Below, piece by piece: positions 23,945 to 31,945 of a DNA stretch of 64,000 nt. The translations under genes were made by a program, and so were the position numbers. A model generated the notes under the pieces. That model searched no databases. It saw nothing but the letters and a program-made list of their open reading frames with translations, and had not been told where the DNA came from. The first letter of the stretch is position 1. Every line of letters starts with the position of its first letter. The DNA lies in assembly GCA_002320005.1 (NCBI GenBank), contig DCJK01000013.1:134200-198199 (forward strand). The letters run 5' to 3'. This DNA comes from Firmicutes bacterium UBA1702 (GTDB taxonomy: Bacteria; Bacillota; Clostridia; Peptostreptococcales; Anaerovoracaceae).

Positions 23945-23973
23945 ATTATAGCAGATTTTTTTTGCAGATGTAA
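23945..23973 (-). promoter_or_regulatory. Promoter of the MATE operon
   Basis: TTACAT, 17 bases, TATAAT on the minus strand. The expected RNA start is near 23938, giving a leader of about 110 nt. Confidence 0.7.
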
Positions 23974-24063
23974 GAAAAATTTTTGCCTGAAGAGGCGTAT
24001 CGGGACAAAAAAGTGTGACAAAGGCAGCTAAATGTGTGTATAATTACTTCAGGAGGAAGAATT

Positions 24064-24843
24064 ATGAAAGAAGTCATTTTTGTGATTTTAATACCGCTGA
24101 TAGGAACCGTATCCGGCTCGGCAGGAGTTTTTTTTCTGAAAGACGGAATGAAAAACGGTATTCAGAAAGCTCTCATGGGCTTTGCCGCCGGCGTTATGGT
24201 AGCCGCCTCGGTATGGAGCCTTATCATACCGGCCATGGAAGAATCAGCCCATATGGGGAAGCTGTCCTTCCTTCCTGCTTTTGTGGGATTATGGCTGGGA
24301 GTGCTTTTCCTTTTGCTCCTGGATCATGTTATACCTCACCTTCATGTAGCCAGCGAAGAACCGGAAGGACGATGCTGCAGCCTGAACAAGTCTACAATGC
24401 TGGTGCTGGCTGTTGCCCTGCATAATTTCCCGGAAGGGATGGCTGTGGGAGTTGTGGCAGCCGGATGGCTGGCAGGAGAGGAAAGTATAACTGCTGCGGC
24501 TGCTTTTGCCCTGGCTCTGGGAATTGCCATACAGAATGTGCCTGAAGGAGCAATAATATCCATGCCCCTTAAAAATACAGGAAAGAGCAGGGGAAAGGCT
24601 TTTGCCATGGGTGCTCTGTCCGGCGTTGTTGAGCCTCTGGGTGCGCTGCTTACAATATGCCTTGCATCTTTTATGGTTCCGATATTGCCGTATATGCTTA
24701 CCTTCGCTGCAGGAGCCATGCTCTATGTTGTTGTGGAAGAACTTATTCCGGAGATGTCTCAGGGAGAACATTCCAACATCGGGACGGTGTTTTTTGCCGC
24801 AGGCTTTACGTTGATGATGGTTCTGGATGTGGCATTGGGATAG
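24064..24843 (+). CDS. ZIP-family metal transporter
   Basis: A 259-residue membrane protein of the ZIP/GufA branch, which imports zinc or other divalent metals. Helix IV carries HNFPEGMAVG and helix V carries QNVPEGAIIS, the two metal-binding signatures. A short loop with CCS lies between the third and fourth helices. AGGAGGAAG directly before the ATG at 24064 fixes this start over the longer frame from 24034. The gene is monocistronic with its own terminator. Confidence 0.9.
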   Translation: MKEVIFVILIPLIGTVSGSAGVFFLKDGMKNGIQKALMGFAAGVMVAASVWSLIIPAMEESAHMGKLSFLPAFVGLWLGVLFLLLLDHVIPHLHVASEEPEGRCCSLNKSTMLVLAVALHNFPEGMAVGVVAAGWLAGEESITAAAAFALALGIAIQNVPEGAIISMPLKNTGKSRGKAFAMGALSGVVEPLGALLTICLASFMVPILPYMLTFAAGAMLYVVVEELIPEMSQGEHSNIGTVFFAAGFTLMMVLDVALG

Positions 24844-24925
24844 GTATTACATAGAATTGACGAGTCGGAAGAAGAAGCAGACGTTTCGTATAAAAAAGTA
24901 TTTGCAGCTGGCAAATACGCAGAAA

Positions 24926-24947
24926 AACGCCGGAGACGGCGTTTTTT
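24926..24947 (+). terminator. Terminator of the ZIP transporter gene
   Basis: AACGCCG-GAGA-CGGCGTT then TTTTATTT. It overlaps the stop codon of the HxlR remnant. Confidence 0.85.
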
Positions 24948-25050
24948 ATTTCACTTTTTCGGACAGCATCCTTTCATAATTCCATGTGGTAAGCTGCTCA
25001 ACAATAGGCATAAGTGTGCGGCAGCATGGCTCGATATCGTATTCCACCCG
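24946..25050 (-). pseudogene. HxlR-family regulator, C-terminal fragment
   Basis: Only the last 34 codons survive: RVEYDIEPCCRTLMPIVEQL then TTWNYERMLSEKVK. This corresponds to the wing and last helix of an HxlR/MarR-like winged HTH protein. The recognition helix and start are missing. It ends head to head with the EamA remnant, so one deletion removed the start regions of two divergent genes. Confidence 0.75.
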
Positions 25051-25054
25051 CAGC

Positions 25055-25396
25055 ATACTGCAGCTGGGCACAACTGGTGTAATCAGCCTTATCTTCAGCT
25101 TTATAATCGAAGAGCCTTGTCTGCCTCACTCGGAATCTGTATGGTTTTCGGCGACTGTCCTGGGACTTCTCTGCACGGTGCTTGCCTTTGTTATTCAGAC
25201 CTCGGCTCAGAAATACACTTCGGCATCTCATGTGGGAGTGATATTATCACTTGAACCGTTGATTGCAGGTTTTGTAGCCTTTGCCTTTGCAGGAGAGACC
25301 ATGACGCTTCAGGGATACTTTGGCGCAGCGCTGATGGCAGCGGGAATATTCGTTATGGAAATCGATTTCAAAGAGATCTTTGGCCCGTCAGCCTGA
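25055..25396 (+). pseudogene. EamA/DMT-family transporter, C-terminal fragment
   Basis: The frame reads LQLGTTGVISLIFSFIIEEP and then the last helices, ending ...AALMAAGIFVMEI. AQKYTSASHVGVILSLEPLIAGFVA is the second EamA repeat. A complete carrier has 10 helices and about 290-300 residues. Only about the last 110 residues remain, with no natural start, so the product should be inactive. The nominal start at 24986 lies in DNA from the adjoining HxlR fragment. Confidence 0.8.
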
Positions 25397-25474
25397 GTAA
25401 AGATAAAAAATCATAATGTCATGCTGCCCGCATATATTTTAGTGACCAAATATATGAGAGGGTGGCATTTTTTT

Positions 25475-26752
25475 ATGAAATTAAAAGGCAGGGCTTCCGC
25501 TGATTCCTCAAATCCGGTCAGAGCCGGAATGTCAGCGGTAAAGAAAAAGATAATAGTAACGTTGACAGGGAGTGCACTGATAATGTGCGCCTTTGTGGGA
25601 ATAGAACAGAAACTGCCTGAGCAGAAACCCATAGTGCTGGAAACCGTCAACGACCAGCAGCCGGAGGAAGGAAAGTCAGCTCCATTTGAAGTGGAGGCCA
25701 AAGGAGCCGTGCTCATAGATGCGGATACGGGTCAGGTTCTTTTTCAGCAGGACTCGCATAAAGAACTCCCTCTTGCTTCTGTAACCAAGGTGATGACCAT
25801 GCTGCTGGTGATGGAGGCGGCAGACTCAGGGAAAATAAGCCTTGAAGATCAGGTCACCATATCCGAGAGGGCCGCTTCCATGGGCGGAAGTCAGATGTAC
25901 ATGGAAGTGGGAGAGACACACACGGTGGCGGAACTGATGAAGGGTGTCGCCATGGCCAGCGCCAATGACGGCTGTGTGGCCCTTGCCGAATATGTGGCAG
26001 GAAGTGAAGAAATATTTGTGGAGAGAATGAACGAGCGGGCACGGGAACTGGGTATGAGGGATACTCATTTCGTCAACACCAACGGTCTCCCTGTGGCAGA
26101 ACATTATTCCTCCGCATATGATATAGCAGTAATGTCGAAAGAACTCTACAGGCATGAGGAGGTTCACACCTGGTTCACCACCTGGCAGGATACCATAACG
26201 GTTGGCCTTCCGGGAAAGGAAAAGGAGTTCGGGCTCACTAACACCAATAAGCTTATCAGGCAGTATCAAGGCTGTGACGGTATCAAGACGGGCTTCACGT
26301 CTGATGCGGGATACTGCCTGTCGGCATCTGCATGCAGGGGCGATACCAGGTTTATTGCCGTGGCTCTTGGATGCGAAACATCCCCTAAAAGAAATGCAGA
26401 GGTGGCAAAGATGCTGGATTACGGCTTTGCCAATTATGAAACCACTGTGGTAGCCGAAAAGGGTGAAGTCATTAAAAAAGTCAAAGTCGAAATAGGAACT
26501 CCGCAAGAGGTTCAGGCCGTTGCTGCAGAGAAGATAACGGTGCTCACTGAAAAGGGAAGTTCCGGAGATATAAAGAGCAAGGTAAAGCTTAACGATAATG
26601 TTCCGCTGCCTCTGAAAAAGGGTGATGAGGTTGGCAAACTGTTCATATACCGAGGAGATGAAAAGATAGCAGAGTATTCGCTTGCAGCTGACAGAGATGT
26701 GAAAAAGGCCTCCTTTGGGGAACTTATGTCCCGTATGTTTAAAAGGATATAA
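25475..26752 (+). CDS. dacF: D-alanyl-D-alanine carboxypeptidase (DacF-like)
   Basis: A 425-residue low-molecular-weight penicillin-binding protein that trims the terminal D-Ala from peptidoglycan stem peptides. The S11 motifs are present: Ser102-Val-Thr-Lys105, Ser162-Ala-Asn164 and Lys271-Thr-Gly273. An N-terminal hydrophobic segment (26-44) exports it, and the C-terminal PBP5-type domain follows from about residue 325. The start at 25475 has GAGAGGGTGG upstream. Two earlier in-frame ATGs lack a site. A sporulation role (dacF) is possible from its position before spoIIG, but not proven. Confidence 0.88.
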   Translation: MKLKGRASADSSNPVRAGMSAVKKKIIVTLTGSALIMCAFVGIEQKLPEQKPIVLETVNDQQPEEGKSAPFEVEAKGAVLIDADTGQVLFQQDSHKELPLASVTKVMTMLLVMEAADSGKISLEDQVTISERAASMGGSQMYMEVGETHTVAELMKGVAMASANDGCVALAEYVAGSEEIFVERMNERARELGMRDTHFVNTNGLPVAEHYSSAYDIAVMSKELYRHEEVHTWFTTWQDTITVGLPGKEKEFGLTNTNKLIRQYQGCDGIKTGFTSDAGYCLSASACRGDTRFIAVALGCETSPKRNAEVAKMLDYGFANYETTVVAEKGEVIKKVKVEIGTPQEVQAVAAEKITVLTEKGSSGDIKSKVKLNDNVPLPLKKGDEVGKLFIYRGDEKIAEYSLAADRDVKKASFGELMSRMFKRI

Positions 26753-26799
26753 TACATACGGAAGAAGAAAAAACAGATAAACGGTAAGGAGGCAGTAAG

Positions 26800-27081
26800 A
26801 TGGGAAAAGTCAGTGCAGGGGGAAAAGAGTATATCATAGCCTTTTCTTCTTTCTACAAAGCAGCCTACGCTCAGGATATGCTCTCAGAGGCCGGAATAAA
26901 TGCTACCTTGAGAAAGCTTCCGACGGAGCTGGTCAGATCCTGCGGCACGGGTCTTTATATGAGAAGCGAGTCTGCGGAGCCGGCGCAGCTGGTTTTCGCA
27001 GAAAAGCAGATTTCACCCCGTGGAATTTATGAAATAAACCGCGGTGGCGGAGGAGAGAAGAATTATATTAAAATAAAGTAA
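26800..27081 (+). CDS. DUF3343 protein
   Basis: A 93-residue protein with a DUF3343 domain: YIIAFSSFYKAAYAQDMLSEAGI at about 11-33 and KLPTELVRSCGTGLYMR at about 39-55. The conserved Cys in SCG is the residue thought to carry sulfur or selenium in this domain, often next to TusA/YedF proteins. No such partner is here. It starts 47 bases after dacF with TAAGGAGG upstream and may share its mRNA. Confidence 0.8.
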   Translation: MGKVSAGGKEYIIAFSSFYKAAYAQDMLSEAGINATLRKLPTELVRSCGTGLYMRSESAEPAQLVFAEKQISPRGIYEINRGGGGEKNYIKIK

Positions 27082-27132
27082 TTTTGGGAGGAGCCGGAGC
27101 TCCTCTCGCTTTTTATATTAGAAATAGCGTAT

Positions 27133-27204
27133 GTAAAATTTTTTGCACCTGAGGCTGTAAAAATCTTTACGTCATAGGGTGTAAAATTTTTTACACCCGC
27201 AGAT
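27133..27204 (+). repeat. Three tandem 24-bp repeats
   Basis: Units start at 27133, 27157 and 27181, exactly 24 bases apart, each beginning GTAAAA, with TTTACAC or a variant about eight bases on. The third unit lies in a perfect 22-bp palindrome (27177-27198) GGGTGTAAAA-TT-TTTTACACCC. They lie 120-190 bases before the spoIIG promoter and are not explained by any gene. Confidence 0.7.
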
Positions 27205-27313
27205 ACGAAGATATCAAAGCAATTTCAAAAGTAATTTCAAGATATAAAAGCAATTTAAATTGAATTGAATTTCTTTAAAAAAACTGTTTGTATTTTTTTG
27301 AGAGCAGACGCGT

Positions 27314-27347
27314 TTCGACAGATTTTGAACATGCAAAGGTTTAATAT
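27314..27347 (+). promoter_or_regulatory. spoIIG promoter with Spo0A box
   Basis: TTCGACA (27314-27320) is the exact complement of the Spo0A box TGTCGAA and overlaps a -35-like TCGACA. A TAATAT -10 follows after 21 bases. The B. subtilis spoIIG promoter has the same features: Spo0A at the -35 and an over-long spacer of 22 bases. Confidence 0.7.
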
Positions 27348-27370
27348 AAAAAAACAGAAAGGGAAGGCCA

Positions 27371-28186
27371 ATGGTAATTTACGGAGAGTATTTATTTATA
27401 GAAAATTTTACGGCGGGATTTCTGATTTTGCTGCTTACGGCAAGAATGGCAGGAAGAAATCCGGGACATCTGAGGATATTGGCAGCTTCGGTGCTGGCCG
27501 GAATAAGCGGTTTTGAAATTTTTCTTCCCGCTGCAGCAGCAGCGTCGGGAATACTGCGTCTGGCAACGGGAATAGTAATCTGTCTCACAGCTTTCGGAAT
27601 GAAGCAGGTGATAAAGACAGCCGTAATATTCATAATAAATACTTTTCTTGCAGGCGGAGCAGTTATAGCGCTTCTTATCTGGAAGCATGAGCCGGCAATA
27701 ACTCATCAGGGAATATTCTATATGGATGCTGTTACATATTTAAGACTTATATGCGCAGGCATAATTGCATTTGGGATTGTTTATTTCTTCGTAAAGATGA
27801 TCCGCTGCCGTGTCTGTGATATAAACCTGAAGGGAGATGTGAACCTGACCATCGGAGGAAGCACATATGTGCTGCGTGCTTTTGTGGACTCGGGAAACGG
27901 CCTCAGGGAACCGGTGACAGGTAAACCGGTGATCCTTGTAGATGAAACAGGCGCGTCAAAACTTCCTTTTAAAGCCTCAGATATGAAAGAGCGTTACAGA
28001 ATTGTGCCATACAGAGCAGTGGGAATTTCTGCCGGCAGTCTGGAGGCGGTACGAACGGACGAGATAATCTTTGGCGAACATAAGATAAGAGGAGCATACA
28101 TAGCATTCTATCAAGGCCGCTTCGGAGAATATGAAGCACTTATGAACAGAGATTTTCTGGAAGGAGGACTGCTACAGAATGGGTAG
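27371..28186 (+). CDS. spoIIGA: Sporulation sigma-E factor-processing peptidase SpoIIGA
   Basis: A 271-residue membrane aspartic protease that activates pro-sigma-E in the mother cell after a signal (SpoIIR) from the forespore. Five hydrophobic helices occupy residues 1-145. The cytosolic protease domain follows, with the catalytic FVDSGNGL (Asp173-Ser-Gly) and LREPVTGKPVILVD. It overlaps sigE by eight bases (ATGGGTAG), the standard spoIIG layout. GGGAAGG precedes the ATG. Confidence 0.95.
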   Translation: MVIYGEYLFIENFTAGFLILLLTARMAGRNPGHLRILAASVLAGISGFEIFLPAAAAASGILRLATGIVICLTAFGMKQVIKTAVIFIINTFLAGGAVIALLIWKHEPAITHQGIFYMDAVTYLRLICAGIIAFGIVYFFVKMIRCRVCDINLKGDVNLTIGGSTYVLRAFVDSGNGLREPVTGKPVILVDETGASKLPFKASDMKERYRIVPYRAVGISAGSLEAVRTDEIIFGEHKIRGAYIAFYQGRFGEYEALMNRDFLEGGLLQNG

Positions 28187-28913
28187 AAATGTGCTGATAC
28201 AGATGAGGATAAGACTGCGACTTCTTGCGGAAAGGGTCAGGAAAGCCGTCAGGAGAAGATCAGGGGATTTGTTTTACATAGGTGGCAGCGACATATTGCC
28301 GCCGCCCCTTGATAAAGAAGAAGAACGACGGCTGCTTGAAGAATATGCCGCAGGCAGCAGTGAGGCAAGAAATCTGCTGATTGAACGTAATTTGAGACTG
28401 GTGGTCTACATTGCCAAAAAATTCGAAAATGCCGGAGTAAATGTTGAAGACCTAATTTCCATAGGCACCATCGGATTGATAAAAGCCGTCAACACCTTTA
28501 AGCCGGAAAAAAACATAAAGCTGGCTACATACGCTTCCAGATGCATAGAAAATGAGATACTCATGCATCTCAGGCGAACCACAAGACTGAAAAGCGAAGT
28601 AAGCCTTGATGAGCCACTTAATGTGGACTGGGACGGCAACGAACTCCTTCTGTCCGACATACTGGGAACGGAAAACGATGTTGTATATCACAGGCTGGAG
28701 GATGAGGTAAACAGAAGCCTTCTTCACAGTGCCATGAAAAAGCTGACCCCCAGAGAAAAGGAACTGATGGAAATGCGCTTCGGGCTTAAAAGCGGGCGGG
28801 AAATGACCCAGAAGGAGGTGGCCGACCGTATGGGAATTTCCCAGTCTTATATATCCCGTCTGGAAAAGCGTATAATAACCCGGCTTCAGAAAGAAATACG
28901 GAAACTGGGATAG
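28179..28913 (+). CDS. sigE: Sporulation sigma factor SigE (with pro-sequence)
   Basis: A 244-residue mother-cell sigma factor. The basic, amphipathic pro-sequence covers about residues 1-32, just before FYIGGSDILPPPL, where SpoIIGA cuts. Region 2 is ERNLRLVVYIAKKFENAGVNVEDLISIGTIGLIKAVNTF with NIKLATYASRCIENEILM, and region 4 is MTQKEVADRMGISQSYISRLEKR. Its partner SpoIIGA lies directly upstream and sigG directly downstream, as in other endospore formers. Confidence 0.97.
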   Translation: MGRNVLIQMRIRLRLLAERVRKAVRRRSGDLFYIGGSDILPPPLDKEEERRLLEEYAAGSSEARNLLIERNLRLVVYIAKKFENAGVNVEDLISIGTIGLIKAVNTFKPEKNIKLATYASRCIENEILMHLRRTTRLKSEVSLDEPLNVDWDGNELLLSDILGTENDVVYHRLEDEVNRSLLHSAMKKLTPREKELMEMRFGLKSGREMTQKEVADRMGISQSYISRLEKRIITRLQKEIRKLG

Positions 28914-28943
28914 CGCCGAATCCCGGAGGGGTGAAATGCGCCA

Positions 28944-28983
28944 GTAATTGCCACACATAAGCAGGGAAACCATAGTACATAAC
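28944..28983 (+). promoter_or_regulatory. Possible forespore promoter before sigG
   Basis: ACATA, then 15 bases, then GTACATAACTA gives a partial fit to the sigma-F/sigma-G consensus. It is placed correctly for sigG, but the match is not strong. Confidence 0.3.
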
Positions 28984-29019
28984 TAACTAAAAAGCATGTA
29001 AACAGGATGGGTATGTATT

Positions 29020-29793
29020 ATGGCGAACAAAGTGGAAATATGCGGCGTGGATACCGCAAAACTGCCTTTGTACAAAGAGGCGGAAATGACCGAGATGCTT
29101 CACAGAATAAAGGCAGGTGACGAAGCAACCAGAGATAAATTCATAAAGGGCAATCTCAGACTGGTTCTCAGTGTAATTCAGCGCTTTGCCAACCGGGGTG
29201 AAAATCCCGACGATCTTTTTCAGGTTGGATGCATCGGACTCATCAAAGCGCTGGATAACTTTGATATGAGCCACGGTGTAAAATTTTCCACATATGCTGT
29301 CCCCATGATCATCGGGGAAGTAAGGAGATATTTAAGAGACAACAACTCCATCAGGGTATCTCGCTCATTGCGTGATCTGGCATATAAATCTCTTCAGGCT
29401 CGCGAAAATCTTTCGCGTGAACTGCAGAGAGAGCCTTCCGTCAGCGAAATCGCCGCAGCCATGGGGGTAGGCAGAGAAGAGGTGGTGACAGCACTGGAAT
29501 CTATTCAGGAACCGGTATCGCTGTATGAGCCCGTTTTCCACGATGACGGGGATGCCATCTATGTAATGGATCAGGTATCGGACAGCAGGAATACGGATAC
29601 CAGATGGATAGAAAATATATCCCTTTCCGAAGCCATGGATAAGCTGAGTCCAAGGGAGAGGCACATACTGAATATAAGATTTTTTGAAGGAAAAACGCAG
29701 ATGGAGGTTGCCAGAGAAATAGGCATATCACAGGCTCAGGTAAGCAGGCTGGAAAAGAATGCACTGTCGGCCATGAGAAAGGAGCTGTCCTGA
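29020..29793 (+). CDS. sigG: Sporulation sigma factor SigG
   Basis: A 257-residue forespore sigma factor. The opening NKVEICGVDTAKLPLY is the SigG hallmark. Region 2 includes KGNLRLVLSVIQRFANRGENPDDLFQVGCIGLIKALDNFD and the GVKFSTYAVPMIIGEVRRYLRDN stretch. Region 3 is present, and region 4 is TQMEVAREIGISQAQVSRLEKNAL. It lies 106 bases after sigE and probably has its own forespore promoter. Confidence 0.97.
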   Translation: MANKVEICGVDTAKLPLYKEAEMTEMLHRIKAGDEATRDKFIKGNLRLVLSVIQRFANRGENPDDLFQVGCIGLIKALDNFDMSHGVKFSTYAVPMIIGEVRRYLRDNNSIRVSRSLRDLAYKSLQARENLSRELQREPSVSEIAAAMGVGREEVVTALESIQEPVSLYEPVFHDDGDAIYVMDQVSDSRNTDTRWIENISLSEAMDKLSPRERHILNIRFFEGKTQMEVAREIGISQAQVSRLEKNALSAMRKELS

Positions 29794-29827
29794 AGAGCTT
29801 TAGGATCGGAATATAATAAAAAACCAA

Positions 29828-29892
29828 AAAGGAGGACGCCCCGGAAGGACCTGAAGCAGTAACCTTCCGGGACGCCCTCCTTGTGATTTTAA
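29828..29892 (+). terminator. Terminator after sigG
   Basis: A long hairpin: AAGGAGG...CCCCGGAAGG pairs with CCTTCCGGG...CCCTCCTT, followed by GTGATTTT. Confidence 0.8.
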
Positions 29893-30062
29893 AGGTACGT
29901 CCAGTACAAAAGTAACATATTGATAAAAAAATGTCAATGCATCACATGAAAAAATCATATTTTATCTACGGTGTGTTTTTCCATTGAAATTTTACTTGTG
30001 ATATGATTAAATATATAACTGTAAACAGCAAATGAAATGCTTTTAGTTTTTAGGAGGAAAAG

Positions 30063-30755
30063 ATGATATACACAAAAGAAGTCGAAAACATGTGCCCGGT
30101 AAACAAAGGCGCATATCACGGCCCTGCGCCTATTCCTCAGGAAGGCAAGTGGGTGCAGGTAAAAGAGAACTCGGACATTTCCGGTCTGACCCATGGAGTG
30201 GGCTGGTGCGCTCCGCAGCAGGGAGCATGTAAGCTGACCCTCAATGTCAAAAACGGCATTATAGAGGAAGCTCTTATTGAGACTCTCGGATGTTCCGGAA
30301 TGACTCATTCTGCAGCCATGGCCGGGGAAATACTCATCGGCAAGACACTGCTGGAAGCTCTCAATACCGACCTCGTATGTGATGCCATAAATACAGCCAT
30401 GCGTGAACTGTTCCTGCAGATAGTTTACGGACGCAGCCAGTCTGCATTCTCGGAGGGCGGTCTTGCCATCGGCGCAGGTCTTGAGGATCTGGGAAAGGGT
30501 ACAAGAAGCCAGGTGGGAACAATTTATTCCACCAAAGCAAAAGGCCCGAGATATCTGGAACTGGCAGAGGGATATATTACCGAAGTCGGCCTTGATGAAG
30601 AAAACAATATTATCGGATACAAGTATGTCAACATCGGAAGAATGATGGATGCCATAAAAAAAGGAACTGACCCTATGGAGGCTATCAAAAATGCCGAGGG
30701 TACATACGGAAGATTTGACGAAGCGGTTAAAACCATCGATCCGCGTGAAGAATAG
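30063..30755 (+). CDS. Fe-S cluster assembly scaffold-like protein (NifU/IscU-type), GGGtGRT partner
   Basis: A 230-residue protein of the NifU/IscU N-terminal-like fold. The three ligand cysteines are in GWCAPQQGAC (two) and ETLGCSGMTHSAAM (one). It lacks the normal IscS/IscU neighbours and is instead paired with the GGGtGRT gene 12 bases downstream, as in many Clostridia. It may hold a cluster or other cofactor for that partner, but this is inference. AGGAGGAAAAG directly precedes the ATG. Confidence 0.85.
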   Translation: MIYTKEVENMCPVNKGAYHGPAPIPQEGKWVQVKENSDISGLTHGVGWCAPQQGACKLTLNVKNGIIEEALIETLGCSGMTHSAAMAGEILIGKTLLEALNTDLVCDAINTAMRELFLQIVYGRSQSAFSEGGLAIGAGLEDLGKGTRSQVGTIYSTKAKGPRYLELAEGYITEVGLDEENNIIGYKYVNIGRMMDAIKKGTDPMEAIKNAEGTYGRFDEAVKTIDPREE

Positions 30756-30767
30756 GAGGGGCAGCTA

Positions 30768-31772
30768 ATGATTACTTTTGAAAATTATGACAGAAAAATC
30801 GACAAAATTCAGGCTGTTCTGACTCAGTACGGTATAAACAATCTGGAGGAAGCCTCGGAAATCTGCAAAGAGGCAGGCTTTGACCCGTATGAGATTGTCA
30901 AGGGAATTCAGCCTATATGTTTCGAAGATGCATGCTGGGCATATACTGCCGGGGCAGCCATAGCTCTGAAAAAAGGATGTACAAGAGCCGCAGATGCTGC
31001 AGAAGCCATAGGTGAGGGACTTCAGGCTTTCTGCCTTGCAGGTTCTGTTGCCGAAGACAGAAAGGTAGGTCTTGGTCACGGAAATCTGGCAGCAATGCTT
31101 TTGAGAGAAGAGACACAATGCTTTGCGTTTCTGGCCGGGCATGAATCTTTTGCCGCAGCCGAGGGAGCTATAGGAATTGCCAAATCAGCCAACAAGGTGC
31201 GCAAAAATCCTCTTCGCGTAATATTGAACGGTCTCGGAAAAGATGCAGCTCAGATAATATCCAGAATCAACGGATTCACCTACGTGCAGACTCAATTCGA
31301 TTATCATACCGGTGAACTGACTGTCTTAAAAGAAATTCCGTATTCAAAAGGAGAACGTTCAAAGGTACGATGCTATGGAGCAGATGATGTGCGTGAAGGC
31401 GTAGCCATCATGCATCGTGAATCCGTAGATGTGTCCATTACCGGAAACTCCACTAATCCAACCAGATTCCAGCATCCTGTTGCCGGAACATACAAAAAGG
31501 AATGCATCGAACAGGGTAAAAAGTATTTTTCCGTTGCTTCAGGCGGCGGTACAGGCAGAACCCTCCATCCGGACAACATGGCAGCAGGCCCTGCTTCTTA
31601 CGGCATGACCGATACCATGGGAAGAATGCATTCCGATGCGCAGTTTGCAGGATCTTCATCAGTACCTGCTCATGTGGCCATGATGGGATTCATAGGCATG
31701 GGAAACAATCCGATGGTAGGAGCTACCGTAGCTGTAGCCGTAGCTGTGGAAGAATCAGCAAAGACAAAATAG
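30768..31772 (+). CDS. GGGtGRT protein
   Basis: A 334-residue protein of the family named for its signature, here SGGGTGRTLHPDNMAAGP at about 246-263. Other conserved parts are FEDACWAYTAGAAIALKKG with a Cys, GHGNLAAMLLREETQCFAFLAGHESFAA and YGMTDTMGRMHSDAQF. The function is not known to me. The constant pairing with an NifU-like scaffold and the conserved Cys/His residues suggest a metal or Fe-S enzyme. It ends the two-gene operon. AGGAGG is upstream of the ATG. Confidence 0.9.
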   Translation: MITFENYDRKIDKIQAVLTQYGINNLEEASEICKEAGFDPYEIVKGIQPICFEDACWAYTAGAAIALKKGCTRAADAAEAIGEGLQAFCLAGSVAEDRKVGLGHGNLAAMLLREETQCFAFLAGHESFAAAEGAIGIAKSANKVRKNPLRVILNGLGKDAAQIISRINGFTYVQTQFDYHTGELTVLKEIPYSKGERSKVRCYGADDVREGVAIMHRESVDVSITGNSTNPTRFQHPVAGTYKKECIEQGKKYFSVASGGGTGRTLHPDNMAAGPASYGMTDTMGRMHSDAQFAGSSSVPAHVAMMGFIGMGNNPMVGATVAVAVAVEESAKTK

Positions 31773-31829
31773 AAAACCGCCCCCGCAGGGGGAAAGGAAA
31801 GGCATAACTTATATCGCCATATAAGCAGA

Positions 31830-31871
31830 TTCCCGAAAACAGCCTGAAAAAGACGGCTTTTCGGGAATTGC
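31830..31871 (+). terminator. Hairpin after the GGGtGRT gene
   Basis: ATTCCCGAAAA-CAGCC pairs with GGC-TTTTCGGGAAT over a 10-base loop. TTGCTTTC follows. Confidence 0.6.
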
Positions 31872-31881
31872 TTTCTGCATG

Positions 31882-31911
31882 GAAAGAGGCACCGCTGCGC
31901 GGTGCCTCTTT
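31882..31911. terminator. Perfect terminator between convergent genes
   Basis: AAAGAGGCACCG-CTGCG-CGGTGCCTCTTT with a T-rich exit on both strands. It lies just beyond the nucleoside phosphorylase stop. Confidence 0.8.
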
Positions 31912-31945
31912 CTCTCTTCGGTGGATGCATGCCGTCTGTTACAGG

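Noticed and set aside
24986..25396. Short EamA protein as an intact gene
   Set aside because: The first codons come from the complement of an HxlR gene, and most transporter helices are missing.
27133..27204. CRISPR array
   Set aside because: The unit is only 24 bases with no spacers, only three copies, and no cas genes.
29893..30062. Riboswitch before the Fe-S scaffold gene
   Set aside because: The region is AT-rich and I see no conserved aptamer core or terminator next to the start.
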